DNA from: Saccharothrix sp. ST-888
GTDB taxonomy: Bacteria > Actinomycetota > Actinomycetes > Streptomycetales > Streptomycetaceae
Direction: 5' to 3'
Assembly: GCF_000955975.1 (NCBI RefSeq)
Contig: NZ_JYJF01000075.1
Span: 1-36,284 of the forward strand
Length of the DNA stretch: 36,284 nucleotides
Shown: positions 1 through 8,229 of the stretch, piece after piece
How the letters are laid out: each line of letters opens with the position of its first letter
How positions within the stretch are numbered: position 1 is the stretch's first letter
Made by a program: the position numbers and the translations under genes
The notes under the pieces: model-generated
Database searches by the model: none
What the model was told of the DNA's origin: nothing
The model's input: the letters and a program-made list of their open reading frames with translations, nothing else

Positions 1-294
1 GCCGAGACCGCGGCCTTCCGCGCGGCGGGCCGACTGCGCGGCTACGGCCGCACCACGATGGTCACCACCCTGTCGCCCTGCTGGTACTGCTCGGGCCTGG
101 TACGGCAGTTCGGGATCGGCCGGGTGGTGATCGGCGAGTCCCGCACCTTCACCGGCGGCCACGACTGGCTGGCCCGGCACGGCGTACGGATCACCCTGCT
201 GGACGACCCGGAGTGCGTCCGGCTGATGACCGACTTCATCGCCGCCCACCCGGACCTCTGGTCCGAGGACATCGGCACCGAGCCGGTCGCCTGA
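1..294 (+). CDS. Cytosine deaminase-like nucleoside/base deaminase, 5'-truncated by the window edge
   Basis: The frame is open from base 1, so the N-terminus lies outside the window. The first residues read AETAAFR, which matches the position just after the His of the HAE zinc/proton-shuttle motif. The second zinc motif, PCWYC, is intact at about residues 26-30. The C-terminal part (residues following GIGRVVIGE, then a long helix ending LWSEDIG) resembles the yeast FCY1 type of cytosine deaminase, whose C-terminus ends in a similar W-x-EDIG pattern. The expected reaction is hydrolytic deamination of cytosine or a related base in pyrimidine salvage, in the cytosol. The substrate is inferred; other cytidine/deoxycytidylate-deaminase superfamily members share these zinc motifs. 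No clear terminator follows the stop. Confidence 0.8.
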   Translation, partial: AETAAFRAAGRLRGYGRTTMVTTLSPCWYCSGLVRQFGIGRVVIGESRTFTGGHDWLARHGVRITLLDDPECVRLMTDFIAAHPDLWSEDIGTEPVA

Positions 295-672
295 CCAGCG
301 GTTCTCCCCCCAGCTCGGCGCACGTGTCGTCGGCATACCCACAAGTCCCCTATCCCGTCAGGCAATTGATGGACAAGGACCAGTAAAGGCTGGGCGCTCG
401 GCCTTGTCCCCGCCCGTGACCCGTCAGTAGCGTCATGGCCACACCGCCCGGCCCTGCCGTCCGCGGTGCCGCCGTTGGCGCGCCCACTGCGTGTCATGTG
501 CCTGCCACCGGCATCGGAGTACCCCAACTCCCGTACAGCGCAGAGACGCCGGCCCGCGGCCACCAGCCGCAGCCGCTCAGCACATGCCGAGATCCGTCAA
601 CACGGGCACGGACCCGCACCGGCGAAACCCCACGCCGGCGGACGTGCCCTCGCCCCCACGGAGGGTCGACCC
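295..672. other. Intergenic region upstream of the secreted protease
   Basis: No convincing gene lies in these 378 bases. The protease reading frame stays open upstream to 466, but that extension is Pro/Arg-rich, has no signal-peptide character, and is better read as leader. A GGAGGG ribosome-binding site at 660-665 supports initiation at the TTG at 673. I found no confident -35/-10 pair. Confidence 0.6.
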
Positions 673-2670
673 TTGCGCTTCCACACCCCAAGCGGTGCAC
701 GCCTGCCCAGGCCCCGCAGATTGCTCGCCGCCCTGCCGGCCCTGGCGATGGCCGCCACCGGCCTGCTCGCCGTCGCCGCCCCGAGCGCGACCGCGGCCGG
801 CCACTCGCCGGACTCCGGCGTCACCACCAAGCGCCTGTGCGCGGCCCCGAACCACCCCGGCGAGATGGCCTGTCTCGCACTGGCCCGCACCGACATCGCG
901 CCGAGGCCGTCCCTCGCGCCGAACGCGACCCCCTCCGGCCTCGGCCCGAGCGACCTCACCTCCGCCTACAAGCTCCCGTCCGCCGCGGGATCGGGCGCCA
1001 CGGTCGCCATCATCGACGCGCAGGACGACCCCAACGCCGAGTCGGACCTGGCGACCTACCGCTCGACGTACGGTCTGCCGGCCTGCACCACCGCCAACGG
1101 CTGCTTCAAGAAGATCGACCAGCGCGGCGGCACCAGCTACCCGGCCGCCGACAGCGGCTGGGCCGGTGAGATCTCGCTCGACGTCGACATGGTGAGCGCG
1201 GTCTGCCCCAACTGCCACATCCTGCTGGTCGAGGCCGACACCGCCGACATGAACAACCTCGGCGCGGCCGTCAACGAGGCCGTCGCCCTGGGCGCGAAGT
1301 ACGTGTCCAACAGCTACGGCGGCTCGGAGGACTCCACCGACCCGAGCTCCGACAGCAGCTACTTCAACCACCCCGGCGTCGCCATCACCGTCTCCTCCGG
1401 TGACTCCGGCTACGGCGTGGAGTACCCGGCGGCCTCCCAGTACGTGACCTCGGTCGGCGGCACCAGCCTGAGCCGCGCCTCCAACGCCCGCGGCTGGAAC
1501 GAGAGCGTCTGGGGCACCAGCTCCGGCGGCCAGGGCGCCGGCTCCGGCTGCTCCTCCTACGACTCCAAGCCGAGCTGGCAGAGCGACAGCGGCTGCGGCA
1601 AGCGCACCGTCGCCGACGTCTCCGCCGTCGCCGACCCGGCCACCGGTCTCGCGGTCTACCAGACCTACGGCGGCAGCGGCTGGGCGGTCTACGGCGGCAC
1701 CAGCGCCTCCTCGCCGATCATCGCCAGCGTCTACGCACTGGCCGGCACCCCCGCCTCCGGCAGCTACCCGGCCTCCTACCCGTACGCGCACGCCTCCTCG
1801 CTCTACGACGTGACCAGCGGCGCCAACGGCAGCTGCTCGCCGTCCTACCTCTGCACGGCGGGCGCCGGCTACGACGGCCCGACCGGCCTCGGTACCCCGA
1901 ACGGCACCACGGCCTTCACCTCCGGCGGCAGCACCGGCGGCAACACCGTCACGGTCGCCAACCCGGGCAGCCAGACCACCGCGCAGGGCGGTTCGGTCAG
2001 CCTGCAGATCTCCGCGAGCGACTCGGCTTCCGGCCAGACCCTCGGCTACAGCGCGAGCGGGCTGCCCACCGGACTGTCCATCAACTCCTCCACCGGTCTG
2101 ATCACCGGCACCGCGAGCGCGGCGGGCACCTACAACACGACGGTCACCGCAACCGACTCCACCAACGCGAGCGGCTCGGCCAGCTTCACCTGGACGGTCA
2201 CCGGCTCCTCCGGCGGCTGCACCGGGACCCAGCTGCTCGGCAACTCGGGCTTCGAGACCGGCAGCGCCGCGCCGTGGACCGCCACCAGCGGCGTGATCGA
2301 CAACTCCAGCGGCGAGCCCGCCCACTCCGGCAGCTGGAAGGCGTGGCTGGACGGCTACGGCTCCTCGCACACCGACAGCCTCTCGCAGACCGTGAGCATC
2401 CCGGCGGGCTGCAAGGCCAGCCTCAGCTTCTGGCTGCACATCGACACCGCCGAGTCCGGTAGCACCGCCTACGACAAGCTCACCGTCCAGGCGAACTCCA
2501 CCACGCTGGCGACCTACTCCAACGTCAACGCCAGCTCGGGCTACGTCCAGAAGACCTTCGACCTGTCCTCCTACGCCGGCAAGACGGTGACCCTCAAGTT
2601 CACCGGTGTCGAGGACTCCTCGCTGCAGACCAGCTTCGTCATCGACGACACCGCCCTCAACATCTCCTGA
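673..2670 (+). CDS. Secreted S53 (sedolisin-type) serine-carboxyl protease with Ig-like and C-terminal beta domains
   Basis: 665 residues from a TTG start chosen because GGAGGG lies 7 bases upstream and the protein then begins with a good Sec signal peptide (Arg-rich start, hydrophobic core to about residue 42). The catalytic domain spans about residues 95-415. It shows the sedolisin signatures: E166-x3-D170 (GEISLD), the oxyanion Asp in VSSGDSG, and the nucleophile S344 in YGGTSASSP. The pre-catalytic segment is only about 55 residues, shorter than the usual sedolisin pro-domain of roughly 180. A putative Ig/cadherin-like domain (about 425-515) and a Cys-containing jelly-roll-like domain (about 520-665) follow, probably for binding polymer or cell surface. 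The expected role is extracellular proteolysis, with acid optimum typical of the family. It is followed at once by a strong terminator, so it is probably monocistronic. Confidence 0.85.
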   Translation: MRFHTPSGARLPRPRRLLAALPALAMAATGLLAVAAPSATAAGHSPDSGVTTKRLCAAPNHPGEMACLALARTDIAPRPSLAPNATPSGLGPSDLTSAYKLPSAAGSGATVAIIDAQDDPNAESDLATYRSTYGLPACTTANGCFKKIDQRGGTSYPAADSGWAGEISLDVDMVSAVCPNCHILLVEADTADMNNLGAAVNEAVALGAKYVSNSYGGSEDSTDPSSDSSYFNHPGVAITVSSGDSGYGVEYPAASQYVTSVGGTSLSRASNARGWNESVWGTSSGGQGAGSGCSSYDSKPSWQSDSGCGKRTVADVSAVADPATGLAVYQTYGGSGWAVYGGTSASSPIIASVYALAGTPASGSYPASYPYAHASSLYDVTSGANGSCSPSYLCTAGAGYDGPTGLGTPNGTTAFTSGGSTGGNTVTVANPGSQTTAQGGSVSLQISASDSASGQTLGYSASGLPTGLSINSSTGLITGTASAAGTYNTTVTATDSTNASGSASFTWTVTGSSGGCTGTQLLGNSGFETGSAAPWTATSGVIDNSSGEPAHSGSWKAWLDGYGSSHTDSLSQTVSIPAGCKASLSFWLHIDTAESGSTAYDKLTVQANSTTLATYSNVNASSGYVQKTFDLSSYAGKTVTLKFTGVEDSSLQTSFVIDDTALNIS

Positions 2671-2685
2671 CCCGACGCCAGTCGA

Positions 2686-2712
2686 GGGGCCGCAGCCAAG
2701 GGCTGCGGCCCC
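2686..2712 (+). terminator. Rho-independent-type hairpin after the S53 protease
   Basis: A perfect 12-bp GC-rich stem (2686-2697 with 2701-2712) with a 3-base loop begins 16 bases after the stop codon. There is no clear U-tract, as is common in Streptomyces. Confidence 0.85.
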
Positions 2713-2765
2713 TCCGCGCGTTGGGACCGCCGGGCCCTGGCGCCGTCGGGCGCTAGGGTCTGGCC

Positions 2766-3353
2766 ATGCTCACTGTGCTGGTGAACGGACTGCCCGGGGC
2801 CGGGAAGACGACGCTCGCGCGGGCCCTGGCCCGGGAGTTGGGGCTTCCGCTGTTCAGCAAGGACTCGGTCAAGGAGACCCTGGCGGACAACCTCGCCCCC
2901 GCGCGCCCGGCCGGCTGCACACCCCGCGAGTGGAGCCGGATCCTCGGAGTGGCGGCGGGCGAGACCCTGTGGACCCTGCTGGCGGAGGCCCGGGGCCGGG
3001 CCGTCCTGGAGAGCCCGCTGCTGGCGCACCTGCGACCGGTCGTCACCGCCGGACTCCGGCGCGCGGGGGTGACCGAGGTGCACGAGGTGTGGTGCGAGGT
3101 CCCGTTGGAGCTCGCCCGGCGAAGATTCGCCGAACGCAGCGCCGACCGGCATGCCATCCACCCCGAGCGCAGCGGACTCGACGGCGACTGGGAGCTGTGG
3201 GCCCGCGGCGCCGAACCGCTCGGCCTCGGGACCGTCCGCCGGGTGGACACCTCCGGTCCGGTGGACGTCCCCGCGCTGGCCGCTCTGCTCAGGTCCCACG
3301 GGCGGGACGGGCAGGACGGAACGCGAGGGGCGGCCGGCTCCGGCTCCCGGTGA
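2766..3353 (+). CDS. Small P-loop kinase (AAA/zeta-toxin or nucleoside-kinase-like)
   Basis: 195 residues. The N-terminus carries a Walker A motif, GLPGAGKT (residues 8-15), directly after a short beta strand, as in small P-loop kinases. The following KDSVKE segment at about residues 36-41 resembles the region after the P-loop in shikimate-kinase-, chloramphenicol-phosphotransferase- and zeta-toxin-like proteins. An Arg-rich lid-like stretch (LARRRFAERS) lies near residue 120. The substrate cannot be named from sequence. Only a weak AGGG precedes the ATG. The gene stands alone, between the protease terminator and a convergent gene. It could be a phosphotransferase acting on a small molecule; no toxin-antitoxin partner is visible. 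Confidence 0.7.
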   Translation: MLTVLVNGLPGAGKTTLARALARELGLPLFSKDSVKETLADNLAPARPAGCTPREWSRILGVAAGETLWTLLAEARGRAVLESPLLAHLRPVVTAGLRRAGVTEVHEVWCEVPLELARRRFAERSADRHAIHPERSGLDGDWELWARGAEPLGLGTVRRVDTSGPVDVPALAALLRSHGRDGQDGTRGAAGSGSR

Positions 3354-3392
3354 GGAGTGGATCCGGCCGCCCCTGCGGCAGCGGTGGGACCG

Positions 3393-5150
3393 TCAGCCGC
3401 GGACCTCGCTGACGGCCGCGCCGAGGGCCTCCTTGATACGGGGGCCGAGACGGGCGAACCCGAGCTCCTTCATGGCGGCCCGGAGGAGGTCGTCCTCGGT
3501 GCGCTCGACGCCGTCGCCGTCGATCCAGCGGACCAGGGAACGGAGTTCGCCCGGCGTGTAGGCGGTGATCGGCTGACCGGCGGTGAGCGAGGGCTTCCGC
3601 GGACGGCGGACTCGCTTGGGACGCTCCTGCTCAGGGGCCGCCTCGACAGCAGCGACGCCCTCGGCCACGGGCTCGGCCACCGGCTCCGCGTCGGACGCGG
3701 CGACAGTCTCCGCCTCGACGACCGGCTCGGCCTCTGCCACTGCCTCAGCTTCTGCCGCCGTCTCGATCACGCTCTCGGACTCAGCAGCGATCTCGACCTC
3801 AACCTCGACAGCCTCGACCTCAGCAGCCTCCACAGCGACCTCAGCCTCGACCTCAGCAACCTCCGCAGCGACCTCAGCCTCGACCTCAGCAGCCTCCGCC
3901 TCGGCCTCGACCTCAGCAGCCTCCACAGCGACCTCAGCCTCGACCTCAGCAACCTCCGCCTCGACCTCAGCAGCCTCCACAGCGACCTCAGCCTCGACCT
4001 CAGCAACCTCCGCCTCGGCCTCGACCTCAGCAGCCTCCACAGCGACCTCAGCCTCGACCTCAGCAACCTCCGCAGCGACCTCAGCCTCGATCACGGTCTC
4101 GGGACGCGCCGCCGGGATCTCCGGCTCGGCGGCCGGGGCCTCCTCCGCACCGGGGTCGGTCTCGGTCCGCGGACCGGCCGCGAGCACCTGGCGGGCGGCC
4201 TCCAGGCCGCCGTCCTCCGTGTCGGCGGCGCCGGTGTGGCGGTCGTACGCGGCGAGGGCGGCCTCCCGGTCGGCCTGACGCTCCGCCAGTTCGTCGAACA
4301 GGTCGGTGAGCCCGGCGGCGGCCAGCTCGGCCCGGAGGGCGCGCAGCGTGGGCAGCCGGTAGAGGGTGCCCTCGTCGGCGGCCAGGCGGTCGACCAGGTC
4401 GGCGAGTTCGCCCAGCGGGGCGGTCTCCAGGTCGCGGCCGGGCAGCAGTCGGCCGAGCGCGCGGACGGCCTCGGCGAGTGCCTCCACCGCCTGGGCGGCT
4501 GCGGTGAGCCGGTCCGCGTCGGCGGGTACGACCGGCCGGACCCGGCGCGGGTCGGCATCGGCGGAGGCGGCGAGGGCCGTCCAGTCGGCACGCTCCGCCG
4601 CGGCCGCCGCGAGGGCGTCGTGCAGGTCGGCCCGGCGGGCCCGGCCGCCGGCGGCGAGCTGCCTGGCCTGGGCGCGCAGCGCCCGGCGGCGGCTCCAGGA
4701 GAGCTTGACGCCCTGTTCCTTGCGCCAGCGGGAGCCCGCCGTGGCGGCGGTGAGTGCGGCCAGGTCGGCTTCGTACGCCTCCGGCCGGAGCTTGGCCGAC
4801 GTGCCCTGCACACGTCGCAGGACGCCGATCACCAGGCCTAGGGCGATCACGCTGTCCGGCTCGTCCAGACCGCCGGGGGCGATCAGTGCGGTGACGGCGG
4901 CGCGGGTGGCGAGGACGTCCCGGCTGCGCAGTTCGGCGAGCACGGTGGAGGCGGCGCGGGCGTCCTCGGGGCTGCCGACGGCCTCGTCGGCCGGGTACCA
5001 GGGGTGGGAGTCGGCGGCCAGGGTGAACCCGCCGAGTTCGGCGTACTTGCCGAGGGCCTCGCGCGGGCCCGGCCGGGCCTCGGTGTCGGGTGTGGCCGCC
5101 GGGTCGTCCGCCGACGCGGGCTCGGTGTCGTTCTGGTAACGCACAGTCAT
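3393..5150 (-). CDS. Glu/Ala/Val-repeat protein with helical N-terminal domain, function unknown
   Basis: 585 residues from the ATG at 5150; the frame remains open further upstream but reads Arg/Pro-rich and unlikely. Residues about 20-330 are helical and Ala-rich. Residues about 350-480 are a degenerate tandem repeat built of EVEAEVAVEAAEVEAE-like units. The final about 75 residues form a basic stretch (KRVRRPRKP) followed by a compact domain (ELRSLVRWIDGDGVERTEDD, then LGFARLGPRI). The end domain and the LPTLRALRAELAAAGL segment recall C-terminal and helical parts of large actinobacterial DUF4011/DUF3320-type helicases, but no Walker motifs are present here. It may therefore be a stand-alone derivative of such a protein; that is inference. 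The repeat should make a long acidic helix or coiled coil. Confidence 0.7.
   Translation of the reverse strand: MTVRYQNDTEPASADDPAATPDTEARPGPREALGKYAELGGFTLAADSHPWYPADEAVGSPEDARAASTVLAELRSRDVLATRAAVTALIAPGGLDEPDSVIALGLVIGVLRRVQGTSAKLRPEAYEADLAALTAATAGSRWRKEQGVKLSWSRRRALRAQARQLAAGGRARRADLHDALAAAAAERADWTALAASADADPRRVRPVVPADADRLTAAAQAVEALAEAVRALGRLLPGRDLETAPLGELADLVDRLAADEGTLYRLPTLRALRAELAAAGLTDLFDELAERQADREAALAAYDRHTGAADTEDGGLEAARQVLAAGPRTETDPGAEEAPAAEPEIPAARPETVIEAEVAAEVAEVEAEVAVEAAEVEAEAEVAEVEAEVAVEAAEVEAEVAEVEAEVAVEAAEVEAEAEAAEVEAEVAAEVAEVEAEVAVEAAEVEAVEVEVEIAAESESVIETAAEAEAVAEAEPVVEAETVAASDAEPVAEPVAEGVAAVEAAPEQERPKRVRRPRKPSLTAGQPITAYTPGELRSLVRWIDGDGVERTEDDLLRAAMKELGFARLGPRIKEALGAAVSEVRG
3790..4095 (-). 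repeat. Degenerate tandem repeat coding for acidic EVEAEVA-type units
   Basis: On the + strand this stretch is made of recurring GACCTCAGC(A/C)(A/G)CCTC blocks with a super-period of roughly 54-66 bases. It lies in frame inside the 3393-5150 gene and encodes the acidic repeat. Copy number is likely to vary between strains, and the region is prone to misassembly. Confidence 0.85.
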
Positions 5151-5384
5151 GGTGATGTCCGGTTCGTGGCAGGGCAGACAGGGACGGGACGGGCATCGTC
5201 CGGCGGCGCGGGCGGGAGGAGCGCGGTGGCCGGCGCGGGCGACCAGGATACGGGTGGGCGTTCGAGGCGCGCACGCACCCGGCCCGGTGGGCCTCCGGGT
5301 GACACACCCCTTTGGCTCACGGAGGCACCGGCGGCCCGCTCGCACAGGCTCGGCAACCCCGGTGCGCGGCCGGGCCGCAGCCGT

Positions 5385-6875
5385 TCACGGGTCCTCCCGC
5401 GCCGGCCGGCGCCGTGCGGTGCCCGCTGCGCGCGGCGCCAGGTAGGCCAGGTCGCGGTAGGTCACGGGAGGAAGGTACTCGCGTACCAGCGTCCGTTCCC
5501 ACCACGCGCCGGTCGCACGCAGCGTGCGCCAGTCGGTGAACCGGTAGCGGTAGAGCAGCGCCCGTACGTGGTGCGGGGGTTCGCCCGGGAACGGGTTGTG
5601 CCGCAGCAGCCCGAGCGTGTCCGGGTCGTTGACCAGCAGTCGGGCGACGAAGGCGGCGAACCACGGGCGCCCGTACACCGGGGAGATCGCGGCGAACCAC
5701 ATCAGCCAGTCCAGCCGGAGGTGGTACGGCGCGAACTGGCGCGGCAGCCGCCGCAGCTCGCCCGGTTTGCCCTTGAAGGCGTACTCGCGCCACTGCACGC
5801 CGGGCCCGAGCTCCTGTGCGCGGGTGCCCTCGACCACCACCTCGAAGCGGATCCGGTTGATCGAGCCGAAGGCGCCGTAGGCGTTGACGAGATGGAACCG
5901 GTTGTATGAGCGGTTCATCAGCTGGCGACGGGAGACCAGGTTGCGGGCGGGCCAGTAGCTGAGGACGGCGAAGAGCACCGCCACGGCGAGCACCGGCAGT
6001 TGGAACCAGAGCGGAACGGGGTGCAGGACGGGCGGCGCGGGCAGCGGGAGCAGCCGGGCGACCGACGGGGTGTCGACGGCGGAGAACGCGAGGGCGATGG
6101 TCAGCCAGTTGAGCCAGGCGAAGTTGCCCGAGGCCACCAGCCAGAGCTGGGTGACCACGATCACCAGGGCGGCCGCGCTCGCGATCGGCTGGGGCAGGAA
6201 GAGGCAGACCGGGACGACCAGTTGGGCCACGTGGTTGGCGGCCACCTCGGCCTTGTGCACCGGTGCGGGCAGGTGGTGGAAGAACCAGCTGAGCGGTCCC
6301 GGCATCGGCTGGGTCTCGTGGTGGTACTTCAGGCAGGTCAGGTCCCGCCAACAGCGGTCGCCGCGCAGTTTGATCAGCCCGGCCCCGAACTCGACCCGGA
6401 ACAGCAGCCAGCGCAGCAGCCACAGGATCAGCACCGGCGGCGCGACCCGGGCGTTGCCGAGCAGCGCCGCCAGGAATCCCGACTCCAGCAGCAGCGACTC
6501 CCAGCCGAAGGCGTACCAGGTCTGGCCGACGTTGACGATCGAGAGGTAGAGCACCCAGAGCAGCGCCCAGCCGAGCAGCGCCGCCCAGAGCGGGACCAGG
6601 TCCAGCGCACCGGCGAGGACCGCCGCGGCCAGTGCGGCGCCGCTCCAGCAGACGGTGGCGAACGCGCGGTCGGAGTAGTACAGATGGAACAGGCTGGGCG
6701 AACGGCCCAGCGGCACCCGGGCGGTGAAGCGCGGCACGGGCAGCATGCCCCGCTCGCCGATCAGTGCACGGAACTGGCAGGCGGCGGCCAGGAAGCCGAT
6801 CAGGTAGAGCGCGGCGATCAGCCGTTGGAAGACCAGCCGCCCGAGCCAGTAGTCGGGTGCCGCGAACCACTCCAC
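5385..6875 (-). CDS. Lipase maturation factor (LMF1) family membrane protein
   Basis: 496 residues from a GTG at 6875, chosen because GGAGGAG lies 8 bases upstream and the family typically starts with a WF-A-P-x-YW motif, here EWFAAPDYW. A GTG at 6893 has no proper ribosome-binding spacing. The protein has about 8-10 hydrophobic segments and the family's conserved stretches: NVGQTWYAFGWESLLLE, FGAGLIKLRGDRCWRDLTCLKYHHETQPMP in two blocks, and KGKPGELRRLPRQFAPYHLRLDW near the C-terminus. In animals LMF1 is an ER protein needed for lipase folding. The role of the bacterial homologues is not established, so a part in folding or release of secreted enzymes is only a guess. It is a single gene with no obvious operon partner. 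Confidence 0.85.
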   Translation of the reverse strand: MEWFAAPDYWLGRLVFQRLIAALYLIGFLAAACQFRALIGERGMLPVPRFTARVPLGRSPSLFHLYYSDRAFATVCWSGAALAAAVLAGALDLVPLWAALLGWALLWVLYLSIVNVGQTWYAFGWESLLLESGFLAALLGNARVAPPVLILWLLRWLLFRVEFGAGLIKLRGDRCWRDLTCLKYHHETQPMPGPLSWFFHHLPAPVHKAEVAANHVAQLVVPVCLFLPQPIASAAALVIVVTQLWLVASGNFAWLNWLTIALAFSAVDTPSVARLLPLPAPPVLHPVPLWFQLPVLAVAVLFAVLSYWPARNLVSRRQLMNRSYNRFHLVNAYGAFGSINRIRFEVVVEGTRAQELGPGVQWREYAFKGKPGELRRLPRQFAPYHLRLDWLMWFAAISPVYGRPWFAAFVARLLVNDPDTLGLLRHNPFPGEPPHHVRALLYRYRFTDWRTLRATGAWWERTLVREYLPPVTYRDLAYLAPRAAGTARRRPAREDP

Positions 6876-7119
6876 GCCGGCTGCTCCTCCCACGCCTCCC
6901 GGGGGTCATGCCTACCACTCGCCGGTCGCCGGACGGGATCCGGCGAGCGGCGCGCACGCCCGGTTCAGCCACTCGGCGGACCGGCGCACGGCCGGGCCCG
7001 CACCTCCACCGGGAGCGGTCCGCGCGCCCGGTACTCCCTCGGCGGCTTCCGGAACCGGACCCGGCCCCGGCCGGGGCGTCCATTCCCCTCGCGCCCGGCG
7101 CCCCGGCTGTGGTGCGATA

Positions 7120-7142
7120 CCCGGTACAGCACCAATACCGGG
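7120..7142 (+). promoter_or_regulatory. Inverted repeat overlapping the EamA ribosome-binding site
   Basis: CCCGGTA (7120-7126) and TACCGGG (7136-7142) are perfect inverted repeats with a 9-base spacer. The right arm includes the GGG of the GGGAG Shine-Dalgarno site of the gene starting at 7151. It could be a repressor operator or an RNA hairpin that hides the ribosome-binding site. Confidence 0.5.
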
Positions 7143-7150
7143 AGATACTC

Positions 7151-8113
7151 ATGACCGCTGCTCCACGGCAGTCCCGTCCCTCCGTCCCCACCATCCCTGA
7201 GCTGCCCACCGGCGATGGCACCGTCCGTCCCCGGATCAGCGGCGCCGCGTGGGCCGCACTCGCCATCGTCTACGTCGTCTGGGGCTCCACCTACCTGGCC
7301 ATCCGAATAGCCGTCGAGACCATGCCGCCGTTCCTCTCGGCGACCGCCCGGTTCGTCACGGCGGGGCTGCTGCTGGCCGCCCTGCTGGTGTGGCGGCAGG
7401 GGCCGTCCGCGCTGCGGGTGACGCCGCGCCGGCTGGGGTCGGCGGCGCTGGTCGGGGTCCTGCTGCTGCTCGGCGGCAACGGCCTGGTGGTGCTGGCCGA
7501 GCAGTCGGGGGTGCCGTCCGGGCTCGCCGCACTGCTGGTGGCCGCCGTCCCGCTCTGGGTGGTGCTGCTGCGCCGCGCGTCCGGCCAGCGCACCTCGGCG
7601 GTCACCGTCGCGGGCGTGCTGGTCGGCCTGGCCGGGCTCGCGGTGCTGACCGTGCCCGGCCTGAGCGGTGAGGTGAAGCTGACCGGGCTGCTCGTCGTCA
7701 TCACCGCGACCCTGATGTGGTCGACCGGCTCCTTCCTCGCCGGACGACTGCCGATGCCGCGCAACCCGCTCGCCGCCAGCGTGTACGAGATGCTCGCGGG
7801 CGGGCTCGCCTGCCTGCCGGTCGCGGCCGCCAAGGGCGAGCTGCACGACCTGGACCTGTCGGCCGTCTCCACCCACTCCTGGCTGGCGCTCGGCTACCTG
7901 ATCGTGTTCGGCTCGCTGGTCGCGTTCAGCGCGTACGCCTGGCTGCTCCAGTCCGCCCCGCTGCCGCTGGTCGCGACCTACGCGTACGTGAACCCGGTGG
8001 TGGCCGTGTTCCTCGGCTGGCTGGTCCTCGCCGAGCCGTTGAGCCTGCCGATCGCCCTTGGCGGAGCGATCGTGGTGGGCGGGGTGTTCCTGGTCGTCCG
8101 CAGCGAACGGTGA
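7151..8113 (+). CDS. EamA/DMT-superfamily exporter
   Basis: 320 residues with ten predicted transmembrane helices, beginning after a 30-residue polar N-terminus. Both EamA halves are visible: the first carries YVVWGSTYLAIRIAVETMPP and the second VIFGSLVAFSAYAWLL followed by YAYVNPVVAVFLGW, both typical of RhaT/YedA-like drug/metabolite transporters. The ATG at 7151 has GGGAG 7-8 bases upstream; the frame is open further back but lacks a ribosome-binding site there. The substrate is unknown; relatives export amino acids, metabolites or drugs across the cytoplasmic membrane. The stop codon lies inside a 31-bp tandem duplication. Expression may be controlled by the inverted repeat over the ribosome-binding site. 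Confidence 0.88.
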   Translation: MTAAPRQSRPSVPTIPELPTGDGTVRPRISGAAWAALAIVYVVWGSTYLAIRIAVETMPPFLSATARFVTAGLLLAALLVWRQGPSALRVTPRRLGSAALVGVLLLLGGNGLVVLAEQSGVPSGLAALLVAAVPLWVVLLRRASGQRTSAVTVAGVLVGLAGLAVLTVPGLSGEVKLTGLLVVITATLMWSTGSFLAGRLPMPRNPLAASVYEMLAGGLACLPVAAAKGELHDLDLSAVSTHSWLALGYLIVFGSLVAFSAYAWLLQSAPLPLVATYAYVNPVVAVFLGWLVLAEPLSLPIALGGAIVVGGVFLVVRSER

Positions 8114-8165
8114 GCCGGACGGGGAGTCAGCGGGCGAAACGGTGAGCCGGACGGGGAGTCAGCGG
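8103..8165 (+). repeat. 31/32-bp tandem direct duplication spanning the EamA stop codon
   Basis: Copy 1 (8103-8133) and copy 2 (8134-8165) are identical except for one extra A in the second. Copy 1 contains the last codons and stop of the exporter; copy 2 is a non-coding duplicate of them. Confidence 0.9.
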
Positions 8166-8182
8166 CGGTTCGGGCGAGCATA

Positions 8183-8211
8183 TTGACGGACAGTCACTCT
8201 GCTTATATCAG
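8183..8211 (+). promoter_or_regulatory. Possible promoter of the cupin gene
   Basis: TTGACG (8183-8188) is followed after 17 bases by TATCAG (8206-8211), within a locally AT-rich stretch (GCTTATATCAGTAG). The predicted start of transcription would fall almost on the ribosome-binding site, so the assignment is weak. Confidence 0.3.
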
Positions 8212-8229
8212 TAGTGAAGGAGCGGCCCG

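Noticed and set aside
577..2439. Long open frame on the - strand opposite the S53 protease
   Set aside because: Its product is Gly/Ala/Val/Arg-rich with no domain; the + strand holds an intact sedolisin with catalytic residues. It is a GC-driven antisense shadow.
3790..4095. CRISPR-like repetitive stretch
   Set aside because: The repeats are in-frame, contiguous and degenerate, with no spacers; they encode an acidic protein repeat.
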